DNA of 64,000 bases from Serratia liquefaciens ATCC 27592 (GCF_000422085.1 NC_021741.1:3224001-3288000); one strand, 5' to 3'; counted from the stretch's first letter, positions 45,660-56,301 are shown. The notes: a model not told the origin generated them from the sequence alone. Program-made: numbers and translations.

Positions 45660-46031
45660 TCAGACGGTGGCGCTAACGGTTATTTCTATTTTCATGCCGG
45701 GCACCACCAGTTTATCGACTATCACCGTTGAACGATTGGGATAAGGGAAGTTAAAGTATTTTTTATAAATTTCATCGAGTAATTTAACGTCATTGACATC
45801 GGTCAGATAAATAATGACCTGTAATACCTTATCGCTGTGGCTATTTGCCGCTTTCAGGGTTTGAGCCAAATTATCGAATGTCAGGGCGATCTGCTTTTCC
45901 GGCGCGCCGGTTTCAATACTGCCGTCGGCTCTGACCGGGCCATGGGCGGTGAACAACATGCCGCCGCCCTGGGTAGCCCAGGAGAAAGGTTGACCGATTT
46001 CCGGCAGGCCGGTGTCAATGATGGTGCGCAT
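45660..46031 (-). CDS. RidA/YjgF-YER057c family protein
   Basis: 123 aa. Members hydrolyse reactive 2-aminoacrylate or related imines, protecting PLP enzymes. Typical GMLFTAHGPV, KVLQVIIYLTDVNDVKLLDEIY and PYPNRSTVIVDKLV; the usual RidA Arg is in YPNRST. Start only 3 bp after the hydrolase stop; good GGGGA ribosome site. In this operon it may clear an imine made by the aminotransferase. Confidence 0.9.
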   Translation of the reverse strand: MRTIIDTGLPEIGQPFSWATQGGGMLFTAHGPVRADGSIETGAPEKQIALTFDNLAQTLKAANSHSDKVLQVIIYLTDVNDVKLLDEIYKKYFNFPYPNRSTVIVDKLVVPGMKIEITVSATV

Positions 46032-46034
46032 GGT

Positions 46035-46829
46035 TTATTTCCCCGTAGTGGTTAGCAGGTGAGTCAGGGCGCCATCCCAGGCGAACAAGGCATCCAGCAC
46101 GTTATAATGGTTGGCGCCGTCGACGGCGACCAGGGTGACAGGCTGGCTTTTTTCCTTCAGCGCAGCGTAATAGTGCCTTGACTGACCAATCAATTCCGGC
46201 AGCTCATTGGCACCGTAAAACAGCGTCATCGGCTTGATACGCTGCGGAATATGCCGCACCGGACTCAGTTGGGTAATTTGTTGCTCGGTCAACTGCAGTC
46301 GTCGGTTAACGTAGGTGTTTAATAGCGGCTCCAGTTCGAAAATGCCGCTGATCGGTAAGGTCGCGTCGACCACCGGGTGATGCTGCCAGACGCTGGCCAG
46401 ATGCCCGCCGGCAGAGTGGCCGCACAGGTACACTGGCGCCGGCTGACAGACGGAAAGCCGTTGTTGAATCGCGTCCAGCGCCGCTCCGGTTTGCCGGCAA
46501 ATATCGTCAAGCCGGGCCTCGGGCGCCAACGTATATTCCACCAGCACGACGTCAATACCTAACGACAACGGCACCTGCGCAATAAAAGCAAAATCATCCT
46601 TACGACAAAACTGCCAATAGCCACCATGAATAAATATTAAGGTCCCTTTACCCGGTTTGTCGGAATATAACCAGTCAAAAACTTCTCGCGGTGAATTTCC
46701 ATAGGCAATATTGCACTCATTGCGAGTTTTTTGATAAACCGCCTGACTGCGGATTTGAAATGAGTTGAGGATCTCATCTTCATTATCCACCGTGCTACCG
46801 TTGTCGTAACTCCCCGCAACAAGTTTCAT
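46035..46829 (-). CDS. Alpha/beta hydrolase of the kynurenine formamidase type
   Basis: 264 aa. Opening oxyanion motif HGGYW (68-72), nucleophile Ser139 in GHSAGG, His241 in DGANHYNVLD. These match kynurenine formamidase, but the usual catalytic Asp position reads Glu209 (GANELPE), so substrate may differ (other formyl-amides or esters). First gene of the operon hydrolase-RidA-aminotransferase-permease. Tryptophan dioxygenase and kynureninase genes are not seen in the window. Confidence 0.75.
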   Translation of the reverse strand: MKLVAGSYDNGSTVDNEDEILNSFQIRSQAVYQKTRNECNIAYGNSPREVFDWLYSDKPGKGTLIFIHGGYWQFCRKDDFAFIAQVPLSLGIDVVLVEYTLAPEARLDDICRQTGAALDAIQQRLSVCQPAPVYLCGHSAGGHLASVWQHHPVVDATLPISGIFELEPLLNTYVNRRLQLTEQQITQLSPVRHIPQRIKPMTLFYGANELPELIGQSRHYYAALKEKSQPVTLVAVDGANHYNVLDALFAWDGALTHLLTTTGK

Positions 46830-46866
46830 ATATTAAACTTCGTTTATTATTTAAGATATGCGTTAA

Positions 46867-46894
46867 CTATTAGCAGTCGTCAAAATATTGTCAA
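46867..46894 (-). promoter_or_regulatory. Promoter of the formamidase-like operon
   Basis: On the minus strand TTGACA, 16 nt, TAATAG, giving a leader of about 35 nt before the 46829 start. Confidence 0.45.
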
Positions 46895-46940
46895 GAGAGG
46901 CGTTACAGCAATGCGCGCCCGGTAATATAAATCTTTTTCC

Positions 46941-46978
46941 GCGCCAAATAAGTTTCACTGGTTAAACTTATTTGGCGC
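46941..46978. repeat. 15-bp perfect inverted repeat upstream of the formamidase-like operon
   Basis: GCGCCAAATAAGTTT and AAACTTATTTGGCGC flank an 8-nt loop. It lies 12 bp after the LysR stop and about 50 bp upstream of the operon -35. It could terminate LysR transcription (no T-tract follows on that strand) or be an operator. Confidence 0.5.
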
Positions 46979-46990
46979 CAATACCTATTT

Positions 46991-47890
46991 TTATCGCGCC
47001 TGAATTTGCGCTAATTGGCTTAATTCCTGCCAGGCATAATCCCAGAAGGTGCGTACCTTGAGCGGCATGCGCTGCATGTTTTGCGCCACCAACTGCACCG
47101 GCATCGGCAAAGGTTCAAACGCCGGTAACAGGCGTACCAACGTCCCCGCGGCCAAATCGTCTGCCACCTGGTACGACAATAGCCGGGCGATGCCCTTGCC
47201 CGCTCGCACCGCCAGTAACTGCGTTTCGACGTCATTGAGCAACAAACGTGGCGTTAGCCTCACCCGCTCGCCATTCTCCTGCGGGCCAAAGCGCCATTCG
47301 CGCAGCGATGCCCGTTGGGTACCCACGATGGTGTCATGCTCCGCCAGTTGCGCCGGCTCCTGCGGTTCGCCGCGCCGCGCCAGATAGTCCGGGCTGGCGA
47401 CGGTCACCCGGGACACCTGCCCCAACCGGCGCGCCACCCGCGAAGAATCCTGCAAATGACCAATGCGCACCGCAACGTCCAGCCCCTCGTCAATCAAGTC
47501 CAGGTTGCGATCGTTGAGGACCATTTCAATCTGCATCTGCGGATACCGGTCAAGAAACGCCATCACCACCGGTGCCACATGCTTGCGTCCGAACTGCACC
47601 GGCGAGGTAATACGCAATAATCCGGTGAGCTGAGTGTCCGCCGTGTCCAGCACCGCGGCCTGATAGTCAGTAAGCAGCAAGTGCGCACGCTCCGCCAACC
47701 GCAACCCTGCCTCTGTCGGCGCTAACCTTCGGGTGGTGCGTTCGACCAATCGGGCACCAAAGCGCTGTTCCAGCGAAGCGATAGCCCGGGTGACGGCAGA
47801 TGCGGAGCGTCGCAGCTTGCGCCCCGCCGCCGCCAGGCTGCCGTGCTGGACTACCGCCACAAAAATAGCCAATTCGTCCAGGCGATCCAT
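46991..47890 (-). CDS. LysR-family transcriptional regulator
   Basis: 299 aa. HTH (FVAVVQHGSLAAAGRKLRRSASAVTRAI) and CrgA-like effector domain (LLRITSPVQFGRKHVAPVVMAFL). ATG 47890 has GGAA 6 nt upstream; a TTG 12 bp earlier is in frame. Divergent from a GST gene (98 bp), its likely target. Confidence 0.92.
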   Translation of the reverse strand: MDRLDELAIFVAVVQHGSLAAAGRKLRRSASAVTRAIASLEQRFGARLVERTTRRLAPTEAGLRLAERAHLLLTDYQAAVLDTADTQLTGLLRITSPVQFGRKHVAPVVMAFLDRYPQMQIEMVLNDRNLDLIDEGLDVAVRIGHLQDSSRVARRLGQVSRVTVASPDYLARRGEPQEPAQLAEHDTIVGTQRASLREWRFGPQENGERVRLTPRLLLNDVETQLLAVRAGKGIARLLSYQVADDLAAGTLVRLLPAFEPLPMPVQLVAQNMQRMPLKVRTFWDYAWQELSQLAQIQAR

Positions 47891-47988
47891 AGACTGTTCC
47901 AAAAAGTGAAATTATCAATTTCTACATTGCCGGATTCCGCTCGCTGACTGCAAGAGTATGCTGGTAAAAATTCTTCAGGAGTCTGACC

Positions 47989-48606
47989 ATGCACAAGCTC
48001 AAACTGTACGGCACCCCGCTTTCCGGCCACGTCCACCGCGTGGCATTACTGCTAAGCATGCTGGAGCTGCCCTACGAATTTATTGAATCCCCGGCCGAGG
48101 TTCGCCAAAGCGAAGCGTTTCGCCGCCTGAACCCTCTCGGCCAGATCCCGGTACTGGTGGACGGCGATTTAACGCTGGCCGACAGCAATGCCATTCTGGT
48201 TTATCTGGCGAAAAACTACGCGCCGGGCAGCCACTGGCTGCCGGAGACGCCACTGGCGGCTGCGCAGGTGCAGGCGTGGTTGTCCAAAGCGGCCGGAGAA
48301 GTACGCTACGGTCCGGCGTCCTGTCGCCTGATCGCCCAATTTTCCGTACCGGAGGACGACAGGGTTGCGTTGGCGATTAGCACGCGTTTCTTGCCGCAGA
48401 TGGAGCTGCATCTGAGCGACCGTGATTACCTGGCGACAGAGCAGCCCACCATCGCCGATCTGGCCTGCTTCAGCTATGTGGCGGTGGCACCGGAGGGCGG
48501 TATCTCCCTGGCGCCCTATCCGGCCATCCGGCGCTGGGTGGCGCGCATCGCCGCACTGCCCGGTTTCTTTGCGATGCCCGCATTGCCGCACCCTGCGCAA
48601 AGGTAA
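47989..48606 (+). CDS. Glutathione S-transferase family protein
   Basis: 205 aa. Thioredoxin-like N-domain (LKLYGTPLSGHVHRVALLLSML; GQIPVLVDGDLTLADSNAILVYL) and a helical C-domain (PTIADLACFSYV). Conjugates or reduces electrophiles with glutathione. Five bp before the PPOX gene, so one operon controlled by the divergent LysR. Confidence 0.93.
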   Translation: MHKLKLYGTPLSGHVHRVALLLSMLELPYEFIESPAEVRQSEAFRRLNPLGQIPVLVDGDLTLADSNAILVYLAKNYAPGSHWLPETPLAAAQVQAWLSKAAGEVRYGPASCRLIAQFSVPEDDRVALAISTRFLPQMELHLSDRDYLATEQPTIADLACFSYVAVAPEGGISLAPYPAIRRWVARIAALPGFFAMPALPHPAQR

Positions 48607-48611
48607 ATCCT

Positions 48612-49532
48612 ATGACACAGCCGATGTTTCACCCTGACGAACTGCGCGCCCAGGTATTGGCCGGTTTTGACCGCGTCGGCGGCAACATTTACACCAGCAT
48701 GCCCGAGCAGCACCGCGAATTTTTCGCCGCGCTGCCTTACCTGTTCGTCGCCACCCTGGACGAGCAGGGCTGGCCGGTGGCCACGCTGTTCAACGGCCCC
48801 CCTGGATTTTTACGCACGCCGGACAGCAACCACCTGCGCATCAGCGCCCCGCGTCGCCAGGACGACCCGGCGCAGGCAGCCTTGCAAACCGGGAGTCTGG
48901 TGGGAGCGTTAGGGCTGGACTTCAGCAACCGCCGACGCAATCGAGCCAACGGTCACATTACGCGCACCGATAAAAACCGCCTGGAAATTGCCGTCAGTCA
49001 GAGCTTCGGCAATTGTCCGCAGTATATCCAGCAACGCGAGCTGTATCCGGTAGCCACCCATCCCGCGCCGATTGAGCATCTCGCGACGCTGGACGCGGCG
49101 GCCCAGGCATTGATTCGCCAGGCGGATACCTGCTTCGTCGCCAGCTGCGCCCACAGCTCACTGGAACAAGGTGGCGTGGATATCTCACACCGGGGTGGCA
49201 AACCGGGATTTATCCATCTTCAGGATCACAGCCTGTGGATACCGGATTTTCGCGGCAACCGCTATATGAACACGCTGGGGAACCTGCTGGCGGAACCCAG
49301 GGCTGCGCTGCTGTTTATCGATTTTGAGCGCGGTGATGTTCTGCACTTGCAGGGAGAAACGCAGATCCTCTGGCAGGCGCAAATCGGCCAGGGAGTCACG
49401 GGGGCGGAACGTTATTGGCGCTTCGATATCCGCAGCGCGTGGCGTTTTTCACAGGCCCTGCCGTGGCGCGGGCGCAATCTGACGTATTCGCCGGCCACGC
49501 TGAGCACCGGCGTGTGGTCACAACCGGCATAA
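48612..49532 (+). CDS. PPOX-class flavin-dependent oxidoreductase domain protein
   Basis: 306 aa, pyridoxamine-phosphate-oxidase-like split barrel (REFFAALPYLFVATLDEQGWP; FIHLQDHSLWIPDFRGNRYMNTLGNLL). Larger than typical PPOX proteins because of an N-terminal and a central extension with its own repeat. Likely an FMN- or F420-type reductase, but no activity can be assigned. Co-transcribed with the GST gene. Confidence 0.85.
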   Translation: MTQPMFHPDELRAQVLAGFDRVGGNIYTSMPEQHREFFAALPYLFVATLDEQGWPVATLFNGPPGFLRTPDSNHLRISAPRRQDDPAQAALQTGSLVGALGLDFSNRRRNRANGHITRTDKNRLEIAVSQSFGNCPQYIQQRELYPVATHPAPIEHLATLDAAAQALIRQADTCFVASCAHSSLEQGGVDISHRGGKPGFIHLQDHSLWIPDFRGNRYMNTLGNLLAEPRAALLFIDFERGDVLHLQGETQILWQAQIGQGVTGAERYWRFDIRSAWRFSQALPWRGRNLTYSPATLSTGVWSQPA

Positions 49533-49534
49533 AA

Positions 49535-49554
49535 AACCCCGCAGAGGCGGGGTT
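49535..49554 (-). terminator. Terminator shared by PPOX and the small ORF
   Basis: AACCCCGC-AGAG-GCGGGGTT. On the minus strand it is followed by six Ts, 9 bp after the 71-aa gene stop. It can serve both convergent genes. Confidence 0.85.
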
Positions 49555-49562
49555 AGCTAAAT

Positions 49563-49778
49563 TTATACGCTGTGTTCCGCCGTCGCGGCGGCCTGATAAA
49601 GCTGGCGGAAATAACTCAGGCGTTCAAAGAACAAGCGGCTTTGCGCTTCGGACATGTTGCCCGCCACCTTGCCGGCGTCGATCTCACGCCCCTGCCACTC
49701 CATCAGCGCAATGCTGGAAGCCAAAAAATCCATGTTGCTGCTGTAGGCCGCAAGGTGCCGACTCACTGAAGTCATCAT
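49563..49778 (-). CDS. Small cytoplasmic protein (71 aa), unknown function
   Basis: Begins MMTSVSRHLAAYSSNMDFLA and ends TAEHSV. All-alpha pattern, with charged helices (ALMEWQGREIDAGKVAG, SRLFFERLSYFRQLYQ). AGGAG lies 8 nt upstream of the ATG and a terminator follows, so it is a real transcription unit. No family recognised. Confidence 0.7.
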   Translation of the reverse strand: MMTSVSRHLAAYSSNMDFLASSIALMEWQGREIDAGKVAGNMSEAQSRLFFERLSYFRQLYQAAATAEHSV

Positions 49779-50006
49779 GCTGCACGCTCCTTTCAGGGTC
49801 TTAGGGTCATTTCGAAAAGGGTCATATGCCTGCTGATTTCAGTATCGGCCTGAGCGCGGGCATTTTTTGTACAGAAGGTGCGAATGGCGATAAATTGATC
49901 GGTTGCCAAGGATCGGGCAAATGAAGGCGGAAAAATTTGCTAGGGTAAAGGGTAGCCGTTTGGGGTAGGTCAACCCGTGTTGAATTCTGAAAAAGGAAGA
50001 TAACCG

Positions 50007-51482
50007 ATGAGCACTAACTTCTCCGCCCGCCTGAAAGATCCCACGCTGTTCCGCGAAGCCAACTACATCGATGGACAGTGGTTGGCGGCCAAAGGCGACC
50101 AAACTATCAAGATCCACAACCCCGCCACCGGCGAGCTGGTCGGTCAGGTGCCGGCTTTGGGTGCCAAAGAAACCGCGCAGGCGATCGCCGCCGCCAAAAA
50201 AGCCCAGCCTGGTTGGCGCGCGCTGACGGCCAAAGAGCGTGCCGGCAAGCTGCGCAAACTGTTCGAACTGATGATGGAAAACCAGGAGGATCTGGCCATT
50301 ATCATGACCGCCGAGCAAGGCAAGCCGTTGGCAGAAAGCCGGGGTGAAATTGCCTACGCCGCCTCCTTCATCGAGTGGTTCGCCGAAGAAGGCAAGCGGG
50401 TTTACGGCGACACCATCCCGCAGAATCTGTCCGGTCGCCGCATTATCGTGCAGAAAGAGCCGATTGGCGTTTTCGCCGCCATTACGCCGTGGAATTTCCC
50501 GGCGGCAATGATCACCCGCAAGGCCGGTCCCGGCTGGGCGGCGGGCTGTACCGGGGTGATCCGTCCCGCCAGTCAGACCCCCTTCTCGGCGTTGGCGCTC
50601 GCCGTGCTGGCCGAACGTGCAGGTTTACCGGCCGGCGTGTGCAATGTGATCACCGGCCCAAGCCAGGCTATCGGTGGCGAACTGACCGCCAACCCGGACG
50701 TGCGCAAACTCTCCTTTACCGGCAGCACCGAAGTGGGTGCGCAACTGCTGGCGCAGTGTGCCCCGACCATCAAAAAAACCAGTATGGAACTGGGCGGCAA
50801 TGCGCCGTTTATCGTGTTTGACGATGCCGATCTGGACGCCGCCGTCGCCGGTGCCGTCGCGTCCAAGTATCGCAACGCTGGCCAGACCTGCGTTTGCACC
50901 AACCGCTTCCTGGTACAGGACGGCATTTACGACGCCTTTGCCGAAAAGCTGAAGGTGGCAGTGGCCAAGCTGAAAGTCGGTAATGGCATGGATGATGGCG
51001 TCACCATCGGCCCGTTGATTAATCCGGCCGCCGTGGAAAAAGTCAGCGAGCATATCGCCGACGCGGTGCAGCACGGCGCCTCGATACTGCTGGGCGGCAA
51101 GCCCCATGAGCTGGGCAATAACTTCTTTACGCCGACCATTCTGACCAACGTGCCGCGGCAGGCCAAAATCTTCCATGAAGAAACCTTTGGCCCGGTAGCG
51201 CCGCTGATCCGCTTCGACAGCGAAGCCGAAGCCATTGAGTTGGCCAACGATACCCCTTTCGGTCTGGCTTCTTATTTCTACAGTCGCGACATTGGCCGGG
51301 TAATGCGGGTTGCCGAAGCGCTGGAATACGGCATCGTAGGCATCAATGAAGGGCTGATTTCCACCGAAGTGGCCCCCTTCGGCGGGGTTAAAAACTCCGG
51401 ACTGGGGCGTGAAGGATCGAAGTACGGTATCGAAGATTATCTCGAGATAAAGTACCTGTGCCTGGGCGGATTAGGGATCTAG
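50007..51482 (+). CDS. gabD: Succinate-semialdehyde dehydrogenase GabD, with Arg in place of the cofactor-site Lys
   Basis: 491 aa NADP-type aldehyde dehydrogenase, close to E. coli GabD over its length. Catalytic Cys295 (GQTCVCTNR) and Glu261 (ELGGNAPF) present. Odd: the near-universal KPA motif reads RPA (Arg186, GCTGVIRPASQTP), and VLAERAG replaces the usual LAxRAG. Arg may still bind the 2'-phosphate of NADP. gabT and gabP are not adjacent, so it stands alone. Confidence 0.93.
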   Translation: MSTNFSARLKDPTLFREANYIDGQWLAAKGDQTIKIHNPATGELVGQVPALGAKETAQAIAAAKKAQPGWRALTAKERAGKLRKLFELMMENQEDLAIIMTAEQGKPLAESRGEIAYAASFIEWFAEEGKRVYGDTIPQNLSGRRIIVQKEPIGVFAAITPWNFPAAMITRKAGPGWAAGCTGVIRPASQTPFSALALAVLAERAGLPAGVCNVITGPSQAIGGELTANPDVRKLSFTGSTEVGAQLLAQCAPTIKKTSMELGGNAPFIVFDDADLDAAVAGAVASKYRNAGQTCVCTNRFLVQDGIYDAFAEKLKVAVAKLKVGNGMDDGVTIGPLINPAAVEKVSEHIADAVQHGASILLGGKPHELGNNFFTPTILTNVPRQAKIFHEETFGPVAPLIRFDSEAEAIELANDTPFGLASYFYSRDIGRVMRVAEALEYGIVGINEGLISTEVAPFGGVKNSGLGREGSKYGIEDYLEIKYLCLGGLGI

Positions 51483-51500
51483 CCACCCGACGCTTTTATG

Positions 51501-51520
51501 CGGCCCGCTCACGCGGGCCG
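51501..51520 (+). terminator. Hairpin downstream of gabD
   Basis: CGGCCCGC-TCAC-GCGGGCCG, a perfect 8-bp stem 18 bp after the stop; no U-tract, so weak or Rho-associated. Confidence 0.5.
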
Positions 51521-51564
51521 GTAAAGCCTGATTACCTTTAGCAGCCGCTTAAACGAGGTCAACA

Positions 51565-51933
51565 ATGGAGTTATCCCCTGCCGTTCCCATTCTTCGCATC
51601 TTTTCGGTTGAAAAGGCCCGGGAGTTTTATCTGGATTTTCTCGGTTTCACGTTGGATTGGGAGCACCGTTTCAGTGAAGATCTGCCGCTGTACATGCAGA
51701 TCACGCGTTCCGGTCTGAGATTGCATCTCAGTGAGCACTATGGTGACAGCACGCCGGGTTCCGCAGTGTTTATTCCCACCGAGGATATCGACGCGCTGCA
51801 CCAGGAGCTATCAGCCAGGCAGTACCGCTATGCCCGGCCAGGCGTTGAAACCCTCGACTGGGGGAAAGAGCTTAACCTCACCGACCCCTTTGGCAACCGG
51901 CTGCGTTTTTGCCAGCAAATCGGCGACGCCTGA
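51565..51933 (+). CDS. VOC-family protein, bleomycin-resistance/glyoxalase-like
   Basis: 122 aa. ILRIFSVEKAREFYLDFLGF opens the first half and LNLTDPFGNRLRFCQ closes the second. The half-site residues for metal binding (His, Glu) are partly present. Could bind a drug or metabolite. It converges on a cupin gene 13 bp away. Confidence 0.9.
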   Translation: MELSPAVPILRIFSVEKAREFYLDFLGFTLDWEHRFSEDLPLYMQITRSGLRLHLSEHYGDSTPGSAVFIPTEDIDALHQELSARQYRYARPGVETLDWGKELNLTDPFGNRLRFCQQIGDA

Positions 51934-51945
51934 CCCTTTTGGCGG

Positions 51946-52356
51946 CTAGCCGTTCAGGGCAGGCTTCTGGTACTGCGCGTCGCTGACCTTCTCCATCCAG
52001 TCTACCGGGCTGCCGTTTAACGATTCGGCGATGGCGATGTGGGTCATGGCGGTGTCCGGCGTCGCACCGTGCCAGTGTTTGACGTCTTCCGGGATCCATA
52101 CAATATCGCCCTGGTTCATTTCCTGGATCTCTTCGCCCCACAGCTGGATCCAACCACGCCCCTGAGTCACGATCAGCGTCTGGCCGAGCGGATGGGTGTG
52201 CCAGGCGGTACGGGCTCCGGGCTCAAAGGTCACGGTGGCGCCGCCCACGCGGGCCGGTTCGCTACCGGCAAAAGGCGCATCGATGCGCACTTTACCGGTA
52301 AAGTACTCTTCTGGCCCCGGACGAGAAGGCTGGGAACCGCTGCGTTGAATTTTCAC
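51946..52356 (-). CDS. Cupin-domain protein of the mandelonitrile-lyase-like/HNL group
   Basis: 136 aa from a GTG at 52356 (GGAG 7 nt upstream, [14 protein letters not shown] follows). The frame is open to 52452, but those extra codons lack a ribosome site and the family start matches the GTG. Cupin motif 1 [15 protein letters not shown] with metal His residues, and motif 2 [16 protein letters not shown]. Relatives include Mn-dependent hydroxynitrile lyases, or simply orphan cupins near stress oxidoreductases. Confidence 0.82.
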   Translation of the reverse strand: MKIQRSGSQPSRPGPEEYFTGKVRIDAPFAGSEPARVGGATVTFEPGARTAWHTHPLGQTLIVTQGRGWIQLWGEEIQEMNQGDIVWIPEDVKHWHGATPDTAMTHIAIAESLNGSPVDWMEKVSDAQYQKPALNG

Positions 52357-52476
52357 TTGTTTCTCCAGTTCGGCAGAGGCTGCCGACGTTAACATTGACA
52401 GGATAATTGTAGAGCGTGCGCGCCTTTTCGCCGGTCGGTGGCGGCGGTTCAAAAGCTCCCGCGGGCAACGGCCGCA

Positions 52477-53925
<1,449 letters not shown>

Positions 53926-56301
53926 ATGCAAAATAAAGCGTCATCATCGCCGCTCATCATCATCACGGCACTGTTCGCCGCGTTGAGTGGGCTCTATCTG
54001 CTGGGAGGCGGCATCTGGCTGGCCAAGCTCGGCGGTTCGCTGTACTACATCATCGCCGGCCTGGTGCTGCTGATCACCGCCTGGTTACTGGTCCGCCGTC
54101 GTGCAACCGCTCTGTTGCTGTACGCGATCTTTTTACTCGGCACCACAATTTGGGCGCTGTGGGAAGTGGGACCCGACTTCTGGGCACTGACGCCGCGTCT
54201 GGACGTCACCTTCTTCTTCGGCCTGTGGCTGGTACTGCCTTTTATCTATCGCAAGCTGCACGCCAGGGGCAAGCTGGCTTACAGCGCGCTGAGCCTGGCG
54301 CTGGTCGTCACCGTGGTGGCGCTGGCCTATGCGGTGTTTAATGATCCACAAGAGATCAATGGCACCCTCGAACCTGCGCAGGTAAAAGTCGAACCTCAGG
54401 CGTCAGACGCCGACTGGCCGGCCTATGGCCGCACCCAGGAAGGCACGCGTTACTCTCCACTGAGCCAAATCAATGATAAGAACGTCGGCAAACTCAAGGA
54501 AGCCTGGACTTTCCAGACCGGCGACCTGAAAACCGCCAACGATCCGGGGGAAATCACCAACGAAGTGACCCCGATTAAAATCCGCGACACGCTCTATCTG
54601 TGCACCCCGCACCAGAAGCTGTTCGCACTGGACGCCGCCACCGGCAAGCAAAAGTGGCAGTTCGATCCTCAGTTGAAATTTAACCCGACCTTCCAGCACA
54701 TCACCTGCCGTGGCGTCTCGTATCATGAAACGCCTGCCGCCACAGGTGCAGCCGCAGATGCCTCCCCGGCGCTGTGTGCACGACGCATTATCCTGCCGGT
54801 AAATGACGGTCGTTTGTTCGCTCTGGATGCCGATAGCGGCAAGCCTTGCGCCGACTTCGCCAATAACGGCGAGCTCAACCTGCAAAGCAATATGCCGTAT
54901 GCGACGCCAGGCCATTATGAGCCAACGTCGCCGCCGGTGATCACCGACAAGGTGATTGTGATAGCCGGTGCAGTGACCGACAACTACTCCAACCGCGAGC
55001 CTTCGGGCGTGATCCGCGGTTTTGACGTCAACAGCGGCAAGCTGCTGTGGGCCTTCGATCCGGGCGCGAAAGATCCGAACGCCATTCCGGCGGACGAGCA
55101 CCACTTCACCCCGAACTCCCCTAACTCCTGGGCCCCTTCAGCCTACGATGCCAAGCTGGATATCGTTTACCTGCCGATGGGCGTCACCACGCCGGACATC
55201 TGGGGTGGCGATCGCACGCCGGAAATGGAGCGTTATGCCAGCGGCCTGCTGGCACTGAACGCCACCACCGGCAAACTGGTCTGGTTCTATCAGACGGTGC
55301 ACCATGACCTGTGGGATATGGACGTACCGGCACAACCGACGCTGGCGGACATTACCGATAAAAACGGTAACAAGGTGCCGGTGATTTATGTACCGACCAA
55401 AACCGGTAACATTTTCGTTCTGAACCGCACCAATGGCGAGTTGGTGGTTCCGGCGCCGGAAAAACCGGTTCCTCAGGGGCCAGCCAAGGGCGACCGTCTG
55501 TCACCGACCCAGCCTTTCTCTGAGCTGACTTTCCGTCCAGAGAAAAAACTGACCGGCGCGGACATGTGGGGTGCCACCATTTATGACCAACTGGTTTGCC
55601 GGGTGATGTTCCACAGCCTGCGTTACGAAGGCACCTTCACGCCGCCTTCCGAGCAGGGCACGCTGGTGTTCCCGGGTAACCTGGGCATGTTCGAATGGGG
55701 TGGTCTGTCTGTAGATACCGACCGTCAGGTGGCTATCGCCAACCCTATCGCCTTGCCGTTTGTTTCCAAACTGATCCCACGCGGTCCGGGCAACCCGATC
55801 GAGCCTGACGAAAATGACAAAGGCGGATCCGGCACCGAGTCCGGCGTTCAACCGCAGTATGGCGTACCGTTCGGCGTAACGCTGAATCCGTTCCTGTCGC
55901 CGTTTGGCCTGCCGTGCAAACAGCCGGCCTGGGGTTATATTTCCGCCGTGGACTTGAAAACCAACGACATCGTGTGGAAAAAACGTATCGGTACCGTACG
56001 CGACAGTTCTCCGCTGCCGTTACCGTTCAAAATGGGCATGCCGATGTTGGGCGGGCCGGTGTCCACCGCCGGTAACGTCTTCTTCATTGGCGCAACCGCG
56101 GACAACTATCTGCGCGCCTTCAGCGTGACCAACGGTGAAAAACTGTGGGAAGCGCGGCTGCCGGCCGGTGGCCAGGCAACGCCAATGACCTATGAGGTCA
56201 ACGGCAAGCAGTACGTGGTGATTTCCGCCGGCGGTCATGGTTCGTTCGGCACCAAGCTGGGTGACTATATTGTCGCTTACGCCTTGCCAGACGAGAAATA
56301 A
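53926..56301 (+). CDS. gcd: Membrane-bound PQQ glucose dehydrogenase
   Basis: 791 aa. Oxidises D-glucose in the periplasm to gluconolactone and passes electrons to ubiquinone. Five N-terminal transmembrane helices (about residues 10-135) then a PQQ-type beta-propeller (about 150-790). Typical: GRTQEGTRYSPLSQIN, KLVWFYQTVHHDLWDMDVP, and GFDVNSGKLLWAFDPG. Start 53926 (MQNKASSSPLIIITALFAAL) matches the E. coli length (796). The frame is open back to 53788, but those codons lack a ribosome site. Activity would depend on PQQ supply; no pqq genes are in the window. Confidence 0.95.
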   Translation: MQNKASSSPLIIITALFAALSGLYLLGGGIWLAKLGGSLYYIIAGLVLLITAWLLVRRRATALLLYAIFLLGTTIWALWEVGPDFWALTPRLDVTFFFGLWLVLPFIYRKLHARGKLAYSALSLALVVTVVALAYAVFNDPQEINGTLEPAQVKVEPQASDADWPAYGRTQEGTRYSPLSQINDKNVGKLKEAWTFQTGDLKTANDPGEITNEVTPIKIRDTLYLCTPHQKLFALDAATGKQKWQFDPQLKFNPTFQHITCRGVSYHETPAATGAAADASPALCARRIILPVNDGRLFALDADSGKPCADFANNGELNLQSNMPYATPGHYEPTSPPVITDKVIVIAGAVTDNYSNREPSGVIRGFDVNSGKLLWAFDPGAKDPNAIPADEHHFTPNSPNSWAPSAYDAKLDIVYLPMGVTTPDIWGGDRTPEMERYASGLLALNATTGKLVWFYQTVHHDLWDMDVPAQPTLADITDKNGNKVPVIYVPTKTGNIFVLNRTNGELVVPAPEKPVPQGPAKGDRLSPTQPFSELTFRPEKKLTGADMWGATIYDQLVCRVMFHSLRYEGTFTPPSEQGTLVFPGNLGMFEWGGLSVDTDRQVAIANPIALPFVSKLIPRGPGNPIEPDENDKGGSGTESGVQPQYGVPFGVTLNPFLSPFGLPCKQPAWGYISAVDLKTNDIVWKKRIGTVRDSSPLPLPFKMGMPMLGGPVSTAGNVFFIGATADNYLRAFSVTNGEKLWEARLPAGGQATPMTYEVNGKQYVVISAGGHGSFGTKLGDYIVAYALPDEK

